Shown: positions 16,106-24,177 of the stretch, one piece after another
Position numbering within the stretch: the first letter of the stretch is position 1
Layout: the number at the start of each line of letters is the position of its first letter
Notes under the pieces: model-generated
Told to the model about the DNA's origin: nothing
The model's input: only the letters and a program-made list of their open reading frames with translations
Databases searched by the model: none
Assembly: GCA_047972415.1 (NCBI GenBank)
Contig: JBKEAN010000209.1
Coordinates: 1-33,063 of the forward strand
Reading direction: 5' to 3'
Source of the DNA: Mangrovibacterium sp047972415
GTDB lineage: Bacteria > Bacteroidota > Bacteroidia > Bacteroidales > Prolixibacteraceae
DNA length: 33,063 nt
Position numbers and translations under genes: made by a program

Positions 16106-16486
16106 TTAGTTGTTTTCAAATTTTAGTTCTTCAATAACTGCGTCGGCCCAAAGGTTTTCCAAGTCGTAAAAATGGCGGCTGTCGTGTTGAAATACATGAA
16201 CCATAATGTCGGCATAATCCAGTAAAACCCAAAGCGAATTTTTGTAACCATCTTTATGCCAGGCGTTTTCTCCGGTCATTTCTTCCACTGTCTGTTCAAC
16301 CGAACGGGCAATCGCATCTACGTGAGTAGATGAATTTCCGTGGCAGATGATGAAATAATTACATTCGGAGTGGTTTATTTTCTGAAGATCAATTTTAACG
16401 ATATCCAAGCCTTTTTTTCGGTCAATACCTTCAATAATTGCATTCAATAATTGTTCGTTGCCTTTCTCTTTCTGCGTTTTCGCCAT
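16106..16486 (-). CDS. rsfS: Ribosome silencing factor RsfS
   Basis: A 126-residue Oligomerization-domain protein (Iojap/DUF143) that binds ribosomal protein L14 and blocks joining of the subunits when nutrients are low. The typical segments are visible: KIDLQKINHSECNYFIICHG, SSTHVDAIARSVE and WVLLDYADIMVHVFQHDSR, followed by YDLENLWADA. Length matches the family. It is the first gene of the seven-gene operon running to pssA and starts divergently from birA. The gap to ftsH is 3 nt. Confidence 0.95.
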   Translation of the reverse strand: MAKTQKEKGNEQLLNAIIEGIDRKKGLDIVKIDLQKINHSECNYFIICHGNSSTHVDAIARSVEQTVEEMTGENAWHKDGYKNSLWVLLDYADIMVHVFQHDSRHFYDLENLWADAVIEELKFENN

Positions 16487-16504
16487 AAATACTAATTAGA
16501 ACTA

Positions 16505-16512
16505 CAAAGATA
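16505..16512 (-). promoter_or_regulatory. Candidate -7 box for the rsfS-pssA operon
   Basis: Read on the - strand, this is TATCTTTG, an exact match to the Bacteroidota -7 consensus TAnnTTTG, 18 bp before the rsfS ATG. It would give a short leader. No TTTG is found at the expected -33 spacing, so support is partial. Confidence 0.4.
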
Positions 16513-16606
16513 AATTTTTTCGTTTATTTTGATGATTTTATCCCTCGGGGTAATAACCTGAGAATTAAAAAAATAGTTTAAAACGATTTTGTTAAATTTT
16601 CTGAAA

Positions 16607-17386
16607 ATGAAGTCACCGATTATCGGTCAATCCATCGTCCGTTTGGAACGGGTTGGAAGTACCAATAACTATGCCAGCGGCCAACTGCGTGAGAATGAAA
16701 TAGAAGAAGGAACTGTCTTTTTGGCAGTAAGTCAAACGGCCGGGCGTGGGCAACAAACAAACCAATGGGAAAGCGAAGATGGAAAAAACCTGACATTTTC
16801 GCTGATCCTTCGTCCGGCTTTTCTTGAAATAAAAGATCAGTTTATGCTTTCGAAGGTGGTTTGCCTGGGGCTGCATCGGTTTTTGTCGGATTATGTTGAT
16901 GATGTCCGGATAAAATGGCCGAACGATATTTATGTTGGCGACCGGAAAATTTGCGGTATCCTTATCGAAAATGCCATTATGGGCGCACGGTTTAGTACCT
17001 CTGTTATAGGTATTGGGTTGAATATTAACCAACTGGTGTTTCTTTCGGATGCGCCCAACCCGGTTTCGCTGGCTCAACTAACCGGGCAACAGTACAACCA
17101 TGATAAATTACTGAACGAGTTGCTCGCAGCCATCGGGCACTATTACAGCCTGCTCCGGAACGGTGAAACGGAGACAATTAACAAGGCCTTTCACGAGAAC
17201 CTGTACTGGCTAAACGAGTGGTGTCCGTTCAAAGACGAAGCGCATTGCTACACCGGAAAAATTTGTGGTGTAAACGAAATTGGCCAGCTTCGGGTACAGG
17301 AGCAGGATGGGCCAATGCACGACTATCACTTTAAAGAGGTCAGCTATCTGAACGACTTCGAACAAAAGCTAAGAAAGACCGATTGA
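16607..17386 (+). CDS. birA: Biotin--[acetyl-CoA-carboxylase] ligase
   Basis: A 259-residue ligase that makes biotinyl-AMP and attaches biotin to carboxylase carrier domains. The biotin/ATP loop AGRGQQTNQW corresponds to the family GRGRxGRxW segment, and KWPNDIYVGDRKICGILIE is the conserved strand with the catalytic Lys. GIGLNIN follows. There is no N-terminal helix-turn-helix, so it is a mono-functional (class I) enzyme, not a repressor. The ATG at 16607 is preferred; a TTG at 16589 would add six residues. It is divergent from rsfS. A weak inverted repeat, ACCGCTA/TAGCGGT (17392-17439), lies after the stop. Confidence 0.93.
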   Translation: MKSPIIGQSIVRLERVGSTNNYASGQLRENEIEEGTVFLAVSQTAGRGQQTNQWESEDGKNLTFSLILRPAFLEIKDQFMLSKVVCLGLHRFLSDYVDDVRIKWPNDIYVGDRKICGILIENAIMGARFSTSVIGIGLNINQLVFLSDAPNPVSLAQLTGQQYNHDKLLNELLAAIGHYYSLLRNGETETINKAFHENLYWLNEWCPFKDEAHCYTGKICGVNEIGQLRVQEQDGPMHDYHFKEVSYLNDFEQKLRKTD

Positions 17387-17512
17387 AATAGACCGCTAGC
17401 TGAATAAGTTGGACAATTAAAGTTTATATTTATAGCGGTTAAGTTTTGTGCCAGGCTAGAGTGGAATTGCTTTTTTTTTTGAATGAAGTTTAATTGATAA
17501 ATACAGGACGTG

Positions 17513-18886
17513 ATGAATAGACTTAACATGCAAAAATTAGTTTGGTTCGTATTTGTTTTGCTCGTCGTTGGCGCTTGTAAAAAGGACGAGATTAGTTATA
17601 CGGCCTTAAAAACAAACGAGTGGATTAAAGAGAACATGGAGCTTTACTACTTGTGGAACAACAAGCTCCCCAATATTGACGAAACCAAGGAGCCCGATCC
17701 GGCTGCTTATTTCGAGAAACTACTGTACAGCTCGCTGGACAAATGGTCGTGGATTACCGACGACTATGCATCGCTTGAAACCGAATATGCCGGAACACCA
17801 GTAACTTACGGGGTGGATGCGTCGCCAACATGGACTTCGTCATCACAGACTGAAGTCTGTTTTATTGTGAATTTTGTTTACCCCGGCTCGGCAGCAGAAA
17901 CGGCTGGGCTTAAACGGGGCGACATCATCCTGAAACTTAACGGCGCGGTCATTACCGGGGATAATTACATGACGTTCTACAACTCAACGTCCATGACCAT
18001 CCAATTGGCTTCTATTGTTAACGGAGCGCTGGTGCTCAACGGAACGTCGTATTCGCTGACCGCCAAAACAACAACGACCGATCCTTCGATTTACCACGAG
18101 GTACTGGAAATTGACGGTAAAAAAATCGGCTACCTGGTGTATGTTGAATTTGTTGCAGGTAGTAATGACATGTTTTTGACGAGCCTTGATAATATTTTCA
18201 GTGAATTTAAAACCGAAGGGGTAACGGATTTGATCCTCGACCTCCGCTATAACCCGGGTGGCGAAATTGATGCGGCTGCTTACCTGGCATCGGCCATCGC
18301 CCCGAATTCGGTGGTTACCCAGCACAAAGCGCTTGTCAATATGAAGTATAATACCGAGTTGCAGGCTTTTCTGGAGAGTGATTCCAAATATGCCGATAAC
18401 CTCACCTATAAATTTGTGGATAATGCTACAAATTTGAACCTGAGCCGTTTGTATTGCTTAACAACCGGGGGATCGGCGTCGGCCAGCGAATTGTTAATGA
18501 TTGGCTTGGCCCCGTACATGGATGTTTACCGCATTGGCGAAACAACCTACGGAAAATACACTGGAATGTGGGTTCTGCCCGACGACAACGAAGAATGGTG
18601 CATGTTGCCAGTGGTAATGAAGTATTCGAACATTGATGGTTTGACTGACTTTGCCAGTGGCTTGGCGCCGGATTATGCCGTTGAGGATTACCTGACGCTT
18701 GGCTACGAATTTGGCAACACCGAAGACCCCATGCTCGAAAAAGCCATCAGCTTGATAACCGGTACGGTAACAAGCACAGCCAGTGCCAAGTCGGCACGGG
18801 TAAACTTACTTGAGCCTGCCAACCTGGCAAACCCGCGTGATATTAAGCGAAACCTATTTGTTCCGACACCAACCGGGATAGAATAA
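17513..18886 (+). CDS. S41 family peptidase (C-terminal processing type), lipoprotein
   Basis: A ~457-residue exported protease. The signal ends in lipobox VGAC, then KKDE, predicting a lipid-anchored periplasmic or surface protein. A PDZ domain lies at ~120-195 (FVYPGSAAETAGLKRGDIILKLNG), followed by the S41 core, IGYLVYVEFV and LILDLRYNPGGE. The catalytic Ser is in TTGGSASASE and the catalytic Lys in TYGKYTG. These proteins cleave C-terminal ends or misfolded substrates. The ATG at 17513 is preferred over GTG 17510; ATG 17528 would also leave a complete signal. It is followed by a terminator at 18922-18958. No partner gene is adjacent. Confidence 0.92.
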   Translation: MNRLNMQKLVWFVFVLLVVGACKKDEISYTALKTNEWIKENMELYYLWNNKLPNIDETKEPDPAAYFEKLLYSSLDKWSWITDDYASLETEYAGTPVTYGVDASPTWTSSSQTEVCFIVNFVYPGSAAETAGLKRGDIILKLNGAVITGDNYMTFYNSTSMTIQLASIVNGALVLNGTSYSLTAKTTTTDPSIYHEVLEIDGKKIGYLVYVEFVAGSNDMFLTSLDNIFSEFKTEGVTDLILDLRYNPGGEIDAAAYLASAIAPNSVVTQHKALVNMKYNTELQAFLESDSKYADNLTYKFVDNATNLNLSRLYCLTTGGSASASELLMIGLAPYMDVYRIGETTYGKYTGMWVLPDDNEEWCMLPVVMKYSNIDGLTDFASGLAPDYAVEDYLTLGYEFGNTEDPMLEKAISLITGTVTSTASAKSARVNLLEPANLANPRDIKRNLFVPTPTGIE

Positions 18887-18901
18887 ACCCGATAAGAGAA
18901 C

Positions 18902-19273
18902 TTAGTTGAGTTGAAGATAGGATATCCCGTTGAGTAAACTTGACGGGATATTTTTATGTTTCAACGGAATGTTGAATTCCAGATTATTTAATCCGGAAAA
19001 TCCATTGATAAGCCCTATAATTTCGTGTAGTTCAAAGGCATTGGCCAAAAGCTTTATGTTGCTGGTATGGAACGGAATGACAGTTTTGCAGGCATCGGGT
19101 TGTTGCTCATTTTTCCCGGTAGGTAAGGCCGATAAAACTGCTTTCAGGTAATTGCACAGCTCGCGCAGTGCATCGGTATCTTTCAGGTCGAGGGCAAAAT
19201 TATTAAACTCCAGGTGTATCTTTCGGCACGAAGCACAGGTGAAAATTCGTCCGTTTGGGCTTTCGTATTTCAT
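18902..19273 (-). CDS. Small CxxC protein, DUF6686-like
   Basis: A 123-residue cytoplasmic protein with no signal peptide. The N-terminal part reads GRIFTCASCRKIHLEFNNFALDL: a strand with a CxxC pair, followed by a strand and the helical segment ALRELCNYLKAVLS. This matches a small Bacteroidota family I recall as DUF6686; the number is from memory and should be confirmed. It is convergent with the S41 peptidase gene, and its 3' end contains that gene's terminator hairpin. A bulged inverted repeat, AGGGCTACAA/TTTGTACCCT (19274-19293), touches its start codon and may be an operator. Its function is unknown. Confidence 0.65.
   Translation of the reverse strand: MKYESPNGRIFTCASCRKIHLEFNNFALDLKDTDALRELCNYLKAVLSALPTGKNEQQPDACKTVIPFHTSNIKLLANAFELHEIIGLINGFSGLNNLEFNIPLKHKNIPSSLLNGISYLQLN
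18922..18958 (+). terminator. Intrinsic terminator of the S41 peptidase gene
   Basis: ATATCCCGT (18922-18930) pairs with ACGGGATAT (18943-18951) over a 12-nt loop, followed by a T-run on the + strand. The hairpin lies within the last codons of the convergent - strand gene, so this DNA serves both as terminator and coding sequence. Confidence 0.7.
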
Positions 19274-19374
19274 AGGGCTACAATTTGTACCCTCAAAGTT
19301 GGAACAAAATACGGGCGGTCACAATCCCCAATTGTTGTGATTTTTAGGTTGAAGGCCAAAACCCAGGATGGAAA

Positions 19375-19974
19375 TTAAATCAGCTCTTCCGGGTTAATCT
19401 CACTGATGTCGAGTAGGTTATTCATAATGGCATAAACCGTGAGCCCCGAGATGGATTTGATATTTAGCTTCTCGGTAATGTTTTTTCGGTGCGAAATTAC
19501 CGTATGAATACTGATATTCAGCTTGTCCGCCATTTCTTTGTTCGACAGGCCCAAGGCAACGTGTTTGATAACGTCTTTTTCGCGTTGGGTCAAATCGCCG
19601 TTATCACTAATGGTAGTTTTCGATTTGCTGGCCGACTTGCGGATAACCTGGATGAGTTTCTGTATCTGTAGGTTCGAGGCCAGTTCGCTCAATTCGTAAG
19701 TTGTTTCGTTGTCGTTGCAGGGTTGGTTTGCAGGGCTTAAGCAAACCAGGGCCAGTTGGTTATTTTTACACAGGTGTTCCAGGTTTTCTGCGGGCAAATC
19801 CATCCCCTTCTGAAAAATAATAATAATTAGGTGCCCATGTATACTGCCAAACGAATTCATGTCGTGAATGGAAGCCAGTTGGGTAATTTCCATCTTGAAA
19901 TACTCCTGTAATATCCAGGCAAGCCCTTTGCGGGTAATTTCGGAGGGATGTATGATGAATACTATTTCTTCCAT
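19375..19974 (-). CDS. LuxR/NarL-type transcription regulator with a degenerate receiver domain
   Basis: A 199-residue protein. The C-terminal GerE/LuxR helix-turn-helix occupies ~127-190 (LTQREKDVIKHVALGLSNKE, then SIHTVISHRKNITEKLNI), typical of NarL/FixJ regulators. The N-terminal ~115 residues have the alternating pattern of a receiver (VFIIHPSEITRKGLAWIL). However, the strand that should end in the phospho-acceptor Asp reads LIIIIFQKGM (~49-58), with no Asp. It is probably not controlled by ordinary phosphorylation. It starts 2 nt after the hemerythrin-like gene, an almost certain operon, which suggests it acts downstream of that sensor or repair protein. Confidence 0.88.
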   Translation of the reverse strand: MEEIVFIIHPSEITRKGLAWILQEYFKMEITQLASIHDMNSFGSIHGHLIIIIFQKGMDLPAENLEHLCKNNQLALVCLSPANQPCNDNETTYELSELASNLQIQKLIQVIRKSASKSKTTISDNGDLTQREKDVIKHVALGLSNKEMADKLNISIHTVISHRKNITEKLNIKSISGLTVYAIMNNLLDISEINPEELI

Positions 19975-19976
19975 GT

Positions 19977-20687
19977 TTAGCGTGCCAGGTTCGAGCTGGC
20001 TTCTTCTTCAAGTTTAATGACTTGTTTAATTAAAATTGCATCTTCAATCCGGGCATGGTCGTACAGGTCTTTTTCGAATTGAAACAGCGCCTGTAAAAAC
20101 TCGTTCATCTCGTAGTTGTTGTAATTGGGCTCCAGGTATTTAATGACGAGATTTTTGAGGTCGCTCAGTTTTTCTTCCACGTTGGTGTGATCGTTTTCGA
20201 AGTCGCGAATCCGTCTCTGCCCGTTTCGCAATTGCATTGTCCGGCAAAGTTCAATAATGTAGGGGAATTCCTTGTCGTCTTCCTGCTTCAGGTGGAGCAG
20301 TAATTCTTCTTTGTATTTGTGGTAAAACGACACAATAATTTTCATGCTGGCCGTGCTTTCCGGCGCCGATTGTACCAGGTTGTTTAGTAAACGTTCTATT
20401 TTGGGAATGACGTAGCCGATGTAATAGTTGTGTGTATTTTTCAGATAATCAATAAGTAATACTGGCGAGAATGCGAGTAGGGCTTCTTCCGGAAAGTAAT
20501 TTTCGTCGGAATAGGTGTTTACAATGGCCAAAAAGAAGTCGGGGTTGACTTCGCGTTCGTCACAGATTTCCCGGATTGTTTTTTCCTTGAAACCCAGCCG
20601 TATTCCAAAGCGGTTGATAACCGGTAGTAAATTGGGATTGGCTGTAACCAACGAACTTATTTTGTCTTCTTTGCGAAATATCTTCAT
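19977..20687 (-). CDS. Hemerythrin-like di-iron domain protein (RIC/ScdA-related)
   Basis: A 236-residue cytoplasmic protein. Residues ~1-75 resemble the N-terminal domain of RIC/ScdA/YtfE iron-centre repair proteins, but without its CCGG-type Cys pair (here FGIRLGF). Residues ~78-230 form a hemerythrin four-helix bundle. Likely iron ligands are visible: His86, His123 or His132, Glu136, His167, Glu171, His211 and Glu215. The motifs HLKQEDDKEFPYI and DLYDHARIEDAIL are typical. RIC proteins respond to nitric oxide or oxidative damage; whether this one repairs, senses or binds O2/NO is unknown. It shares an operon with a LuxR-type regulator. Confidence 0.85.
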   Translation of the reverse strand: MKIFRKEDKISSLVTANPNLLPVINRFGIRLGFKEKTIREICDEREVNPDFFLAIVNTYSDENYFPEEALLAFSPVLLIDYLKNTHNYYIGYVIPKIERLLNNLVQSAPESTASMKIIVSFYHKYKEELLLHLKQEDDKEFPYIIELCRTMQLRNGQRRIRDFENDHTNVEEKLSDLKNLVIKYLEPNYNNYEMNEFLQALFQFEKDLYDHARIEDAILIKQVIKLEEEASSNLAR

Positions 20688-20829
20688 CTGTTTACTTTTT
20701 TTTGCTTCATGGATGCAGGTGATACAAGTTAGCTTTAAGTTTATTCGCTATATAACAGTTTTCCGGTTAAATTGCTCACATTCATCACGGAGAAGCCCCC
20801 GTTTGTTCGAAAAAAGTCAGCTTGTAAAA

Positions 20830-21861
20830 CTAGATAACTTCTATTTGTCTATCGATTTTTTCTGTTAAATAGCCAAAAGAATAGTGTTGATACCCGTGTT
20901 GTCGCAACAGCTGTTCTACTTCGGCTGCGGCTTCTGGCTCAACGGCAACCAGCAATCCACCACTGGTTTGTGGGTCGCAGAGGATGAGTTTGTCACGTTC
21001 GTCTTTCAACTTGATGTTGGCGCCGTAGCTACTCCAATTACGGTGTGTACCTCCGGGAATACAATGTTGGGCCATGTAATAACCGACATCGGGGAAGCAA
21101 GGTATTTTATCCCGTTCAATGGTTGCCGACAACCCACTTCCTTCACACATTTCGGTTAAGTGCCCCAATAACCCGAAGCCAGTAACATCGGTCATTGCTT
21201 TTACCCCTTCAATTTCGGCAAACAGCTGGCCAATATCATTGAGCCGGATCATCGATTGCGGGGCAATATTGGCATGTTCAACCTTTAGCTTGCCTTGTTT
21301 TTGGGCGGTTGTCAGAATACCTACACCCAGCGGTTTGGTTAGGTACAACAAGCAACCGCTGGTGGCTGTGTCGTTTCGCTTCAGTTTGCCGATTTCAATT
21401 TGTCCGGTAACGGCCAGCCCGAAAATGGGTTCGGGGCTATCGATGCTGTGCCCACCGGCCAGCACAATACCGGCTTCGTGGCAGGCTTGCCTTCCCCCGT
21501 CCATCACTTGTTGCGCGGTTTCGGCAGGCAATTTGTCAACCGGCCAACCCAGAATTGCAATGGCCAGCAAGGGTTTTCCCCCCATAGCGTACACATCGCT
21601 GATGGCGTTGGTGGCGGCAATCTGCCCAAAGGTGAACGGATCGTCAACAATGGGCATGAAAAAATCGGTCGTACTAATAATGGCAGTGCCGTTATTTAAA
21701 TCATAAACTGCTGCATCGTCGCGGCTTTCGTTGCCAACCAGCAATCGTTTATCGGTTATGGGAGCAATGTTGCTGTGCAGGATGGAAGTAAGCACCTGGG
21801 GCGAAATTTTGCAACCGCAACCAGCCCCATGACTATAGTGTGTAAGTTTTATTTCATTCAT
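20830..21861 (-). CDS. selD: Selenide, water dikinase (selenophosphate synthetase)
   Basis: A 343-residue enzyme that makes selenophosphate from selenide and ATP. The N-terminal YSHGAGCGCKISP motif is nearly identical to Escherichia coli SelD. C15 corresponds to the catalytic Cys17 and K18 to Lys20. The active-site position is Cys (TGC), not selenocysteine (no TGA). TTDFFMPIVDDP, AGGHSIDSPEPIFGLAVTG and the glycine-rich DVTGFGLLGHL follow the AIRS/PurM-like fold. Its ATG lies 8 nt inside the end of mnmH, so the two are translationally coupled. No selA or selB is in the window, so here the product is tied to tRNA modification. Confidence 0.97.
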   Translation of the reverse strand: MNEIKLTHYSHGAGCGCKISPQVLTSILHSNIAPITDKRLLVGNESRDDAAVYDLNNGTAIISTTDFFMPIVDDPFTFGQIAATNAISDVYAMGGKPLLAIAILGWPVDKLPAETAQQVMDGGRQACHEAGIVLAGGHSIDSPEPIFGLAVTGQIEIGKLKRNDTATSGCLLYLTKPLGVGILTTAQKQGKLKVEHANIAPQSMIRLNDIGQLFAEIEGVKAMTDVTGFGLLGHLTEMCEGSGLSATIERDKIPCFPDVGYYMAQHCIPGGTHRNWSSYGANIKLKDERDKLILCDPQTSGGLLVAVEPEAAAEVEQLLRQHGYQHYSFGYLTEKIDRQIEVI

Positions 21862-22885
21862 ATTCTTCGGATTGAAGGATTAATAACCGGGCATTTTTTT
21901 CGACATCTGTATTTGCTAGCTTTATCGTCAGTACCTTCGATTCGTTTCGGGTGCGCATACCTGTTAGGTAAGTTTTGTCGTAGTAAAAGAGGGCAATCAG
22001 GGCCACTTCAACGTAGTTGCCTTCTTCCAGGTATTGCAAAGCGCTTTTGGCCATTAATCCGCCTAATTTCCTATAAATTCGCCCGATAGAATTGGCCAAT
22101 TCTTCGCGCTGGCAATTGCCGTATTCTTCAACCAGCAACCGGGCACGTTCCTGTACCGGAATGTCCAGAAATAGCAGGGTTTGTTCGCGCATTTGGCGAA
22201 AAAGGTTCATTGGTATTTTCACATGGCCAATGTTGTGGCTTTCGTCTTCAACCCAAATGGGTTTGGCAAAATCGAGTACCCGAAATTTGTCGAACAAATT
22301 ATTCTCGAATTGCTCTGTACTTGGTTGTCCGGCTTGGCCAATACCGCCAAAAGCCGAGCCTTTGTGACACGCCAGTCCCTCCAAATCAATTACCTGGTGC
22401 CCCAGTTCGCCGATGTATTTCAAAATCCTTGTTTTCCCACTTCCAGTATAGCCGCCAATCAGCTTTAGGTTGAAGGGCTGTTCGAAGGTTTGCAGGGCCC
22501 GCTTCCGGTATGCTTTGTAACCGCCTTCGATGAGGTAAATTTTTCTGAAGCCGTTGTTGGCCAGGTGCTGGGCAAAAGCAGCGCTGCGCATACCGCCGCG
22601 CCAGCAGTGGACGACAACTTCGCGGGACGGGGCAATTTTTTCGGATTGAATGACAAAATCGGTGAGTTTGGGTGTTACAAACTCGTAACCCAGCTCGATA
22701 GCTTTTTCGCGCGAAACCTGTACATACATCGTTCCAACCTGTGCCCGCTCATCGTCCGAAAACAGGGGTACGTTGAATGCCCCCGGAATATGCCCTTTTT
22801 GGTATTCGCCCGGCGAACGCACATCAATCAACGGTAACTGACTGTACTGCTGGTAATACTGGTCGATTTTGATTTTGGTTATCAT
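21854..22885 (-). CDS. mnmH: tRNA 2-selenouridine synthase
   Basis: A 343-residue enzyme (SelU/YbbB) replacing sulfur with selenium in 2-thiouridine at the wobble position of some tRNAs, through a geranylated intermediate. The N-terminal rhodanese domain carries the catalytic Cys94 in HCWRGGMRSA. A C-terminal P-loop domain has Walker A GGYTGSGKT (144-152) and a DLEGLACHKGSAFGGIG segment characteristic of MnmH. Length is a little below the E. coli enzyme. Its stop overlaps selD by 8 nt, directly linking selenophosphate supply and use. No promoter match was found in the 56-bp gap before it, so it may be read from upstream. Confidence 0.96.
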   Translation of the reverse strand: MITKIKIDQYYQQYSQLPLIDVRSPGEYQKGHIPGAFNVPLFSDDERAQVGTMYVQVSREKAIELGYEFVTPKLTDFVIQSEKIAPSREVVVHCWRGGMRSAAFAQHLANNGFRKIYLIEGGYKAYRKRALQTFEQPFNLKLIGGYTGSGKTRILKYIGELGHQVIDLEGLACHKGSAFGGIGQAGQPSTEQFENNLFDKFRVLDFAKPIWVEDESHNIGHVKIPMNLFRQMREQTLLFLDIPVQERARLLVEEYGNCQREELANSIGRIYRKLGGLMAKSALQYLEEGNYVEVALIALFYYDKTYLTGMRTRNESKVLTIKLANTDVEKNARLLILQSEEYE

Positions 22886-22941
22886 TCTTGGTGCGTCATC
22901 GCGGTGAGGCGGTTTGAAGTAATTCGCTTTATGTTAATGTC

Positions 22942-23391
22942 TTAACGGTAGGGTAGTTTGGTAAACATGTCGGCCAGTTGGTTAATGCCTTCTTCGAGCT
23001 TCCGGTTTACCAACATTTTAATCATCATGCTCATCTCGGCATGAAGGGTCAGTTTCATTTTACTTTGGTAGGGCGTAACCGGCAGTAATTGAATCCAAAA
23101 AGTAATGCCTACGGGCAAACTGCCCGAACTGGCTACTTTTATGGTTGCACAAGGCTCCCTGTCAATAATCCGGATTTCGGCCTGGCCCATTCCCGAAATG
23201 GTGAAGCGGCACGAGTCGGCATCCGATTCAAAATCGCTCACCTTGATTTGAGGTACCGATTCGTTGATTTTTGACAATAACCCGTCGTTCACATAGGCCG
23301 AAAGGTTATTGAAATTTGATAAGTAATTGTAAACCAGTTCTTGATTGTGATCAATGGTCTTAATATCGCTAATGTATTTTTGTATTCCCAT
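22942..23391 (-). CDS. SRPBCC/START-like family protein
   Basis: A 149-residue protein with the helix-grip layout: an N-terminal helix and strand (DHNQELVYNYLSNFNNL), alternating beta-strands (SCRFTISGMGQAEIRIID, ATIKVASSG, ITFWIQLLPV, SKMKLTLHAEM), and a long C-terminal helix (MLVNRKLEEGINQLADMFTKL). This is typical of the SRPBCC fold, which forms a hydrophobic ligand cavity. The ligand is unknown. It lies downstream of pyrE but after a strong terminator, so it probably has its own promoter or depends on readthrough. Confidence 0.82.
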   Translation of the reverse strand: MGIQKYISDIKTIDHNQELVYNYLSNFNNLSAYVNDGLLSKINESVPQIKVSDFESDADSCRFTISGMGQAEIRIIDREPCATIKVASSGSLPVGITFWIQLLPVTPYQSKMKLTLHAEMSMMIKMLVNRKLEEGINQLADMFTKLPYR

Positions 23392-23450
23392 AGCTGTTAA
23401 AAGTTGAAAATGGCTTTATAATTTCGTTTTGGGTTGAAGAATAAAAACAG

Positions 23451-23476
23451 AAAAATCCCCGGCATTGCCGGGGATT
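23451..23476 (-). terminator. Intrinsic terminator of pyrE
   Basis: A 10-bp GC-rich stem, AATCCCCGGC/GCCGGGGATT (23454-23476) with a 3-nt loop, lies 28 bp after the pyrE stop. On the - strand it is followed by TTTTTCTGTTTTT. This is the clearest intrinsic terminator in the window. Confidence 0.88.
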
Positions 23477-23504
23477 GCGAAGATATGAAAAAATACAGTT
23501 CTGT

Positions 23505-24140
23505 TTATTTGCCCCAGTTAGCCGGATCTTCGCGCCACCGTTTCAGCGATTCAACCTGGCACTCTTCAATTTCGCCCGACTCCAGCGCAACTTCAATCAG
23601 GGTCTGGTACTGGCTCAAGGTCGTCAGCTCGATACGTGCTTTTTCGAAGGCCTCTTTGGCAACCGGGAAATTGTAGGTGAAAATAGCCAGCATACCCAGT
23701 ACTTCGGCGCCGCCTGCAGTCCGGATTGCCTCGGCAGCTTTCAGGCTGCTGACTCCGGTTGATACCAGATCTTCAATAATCACCACTTTCTGACCGGCTT
23801 TCAGATCGCCTTCAATCAGGTTTTCCAAACCGTGATCTTTGGGCGCCGAGCGGACATAAACAAATGGCAAGCCCAATTCTTCGGCAACCAGCACGCCATG
23901 TGCAATTGCGCCAGTAGCAACCCCGGCAATGACTTCGGCTTGCGGATATTTTTCGCGAACAATTTTGGCAAATTGCTTGCAAATAAAGGTGCGGGCTTCG
24001 GGGTACGACAACAATTTCCGGTTGTCGCAATAAATCGGTGCTTTCCAACCCGATGCCCATGTAAACGGGTTTGAAGGTTGGATTTTTATTGTATTAATTT
24101 GTACGAGTTTTTTGGTTACTTCCAGTTGGATGTCTTGCAT
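23505..24140 (-). CDS. pyrE: Orotate phosphoribosyltransferase
   Basis: A 211-residue enzyme of pyrimidine synthesis that joins orotate and PRPP to give orotidine monophosphate. The PRPP-binding motif VVIIEDLVSTGVSS is complete. IYCDNRKLLSYPEART and GVATGAIAHGVLVAEEL are family hallmarks, and the flexible loop segment VYVRSAPKDHG carries catalytic Lys/His. Length is normal. It is divergent from the Nudix gene with 8-32 bp between starts, depending on the Nudix start. It ends at a strong terminator. A -7 box for it lies at 24170-24177. Confidence 0.96.
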   Translation of the reverse strand: MQDIQLEVTKKLVQINTIKIQPSNPFTWASGWKAPIYCDNRKLLSYPEARTFICKQFAKIVREKYPQAEVIAGVATGAIAHGVLVAEELGLPFVYVRSAPKDHGLENLIEGDLKAGQKVVIIEDLVSTGVSSLKAAEAIRTAGGAEVLGMLAIFTYNFPVAKEAFEKARIELTTLSQYQTLIEVALESGEIEECQVESLKRWREDPANWGK

Positions 24141-24169
24141 AATGTTAAATGTTTAATCTGAATTCAGCG

Positions 24170-24177
24170 CAAATGTA
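24170..24177 (-). promoter_or_regulatory. Candidate -7 box for pyrE
   Basis: On the - strand this reads TACATTTG, an exact TAnnTTTG match, 29 bp before the pyrE ATG. It overlaps the preferred Nudix start codon, so the two divergent genes would share this DNA. No clear TTTG is found at -33. Confidence 0.4.

Noticed and set aside
21809..21817. Selenocysteine at the SelD active site
   Set aside because: The catalytic codon and the following Cys are both TGC, with no in-frame TGA.
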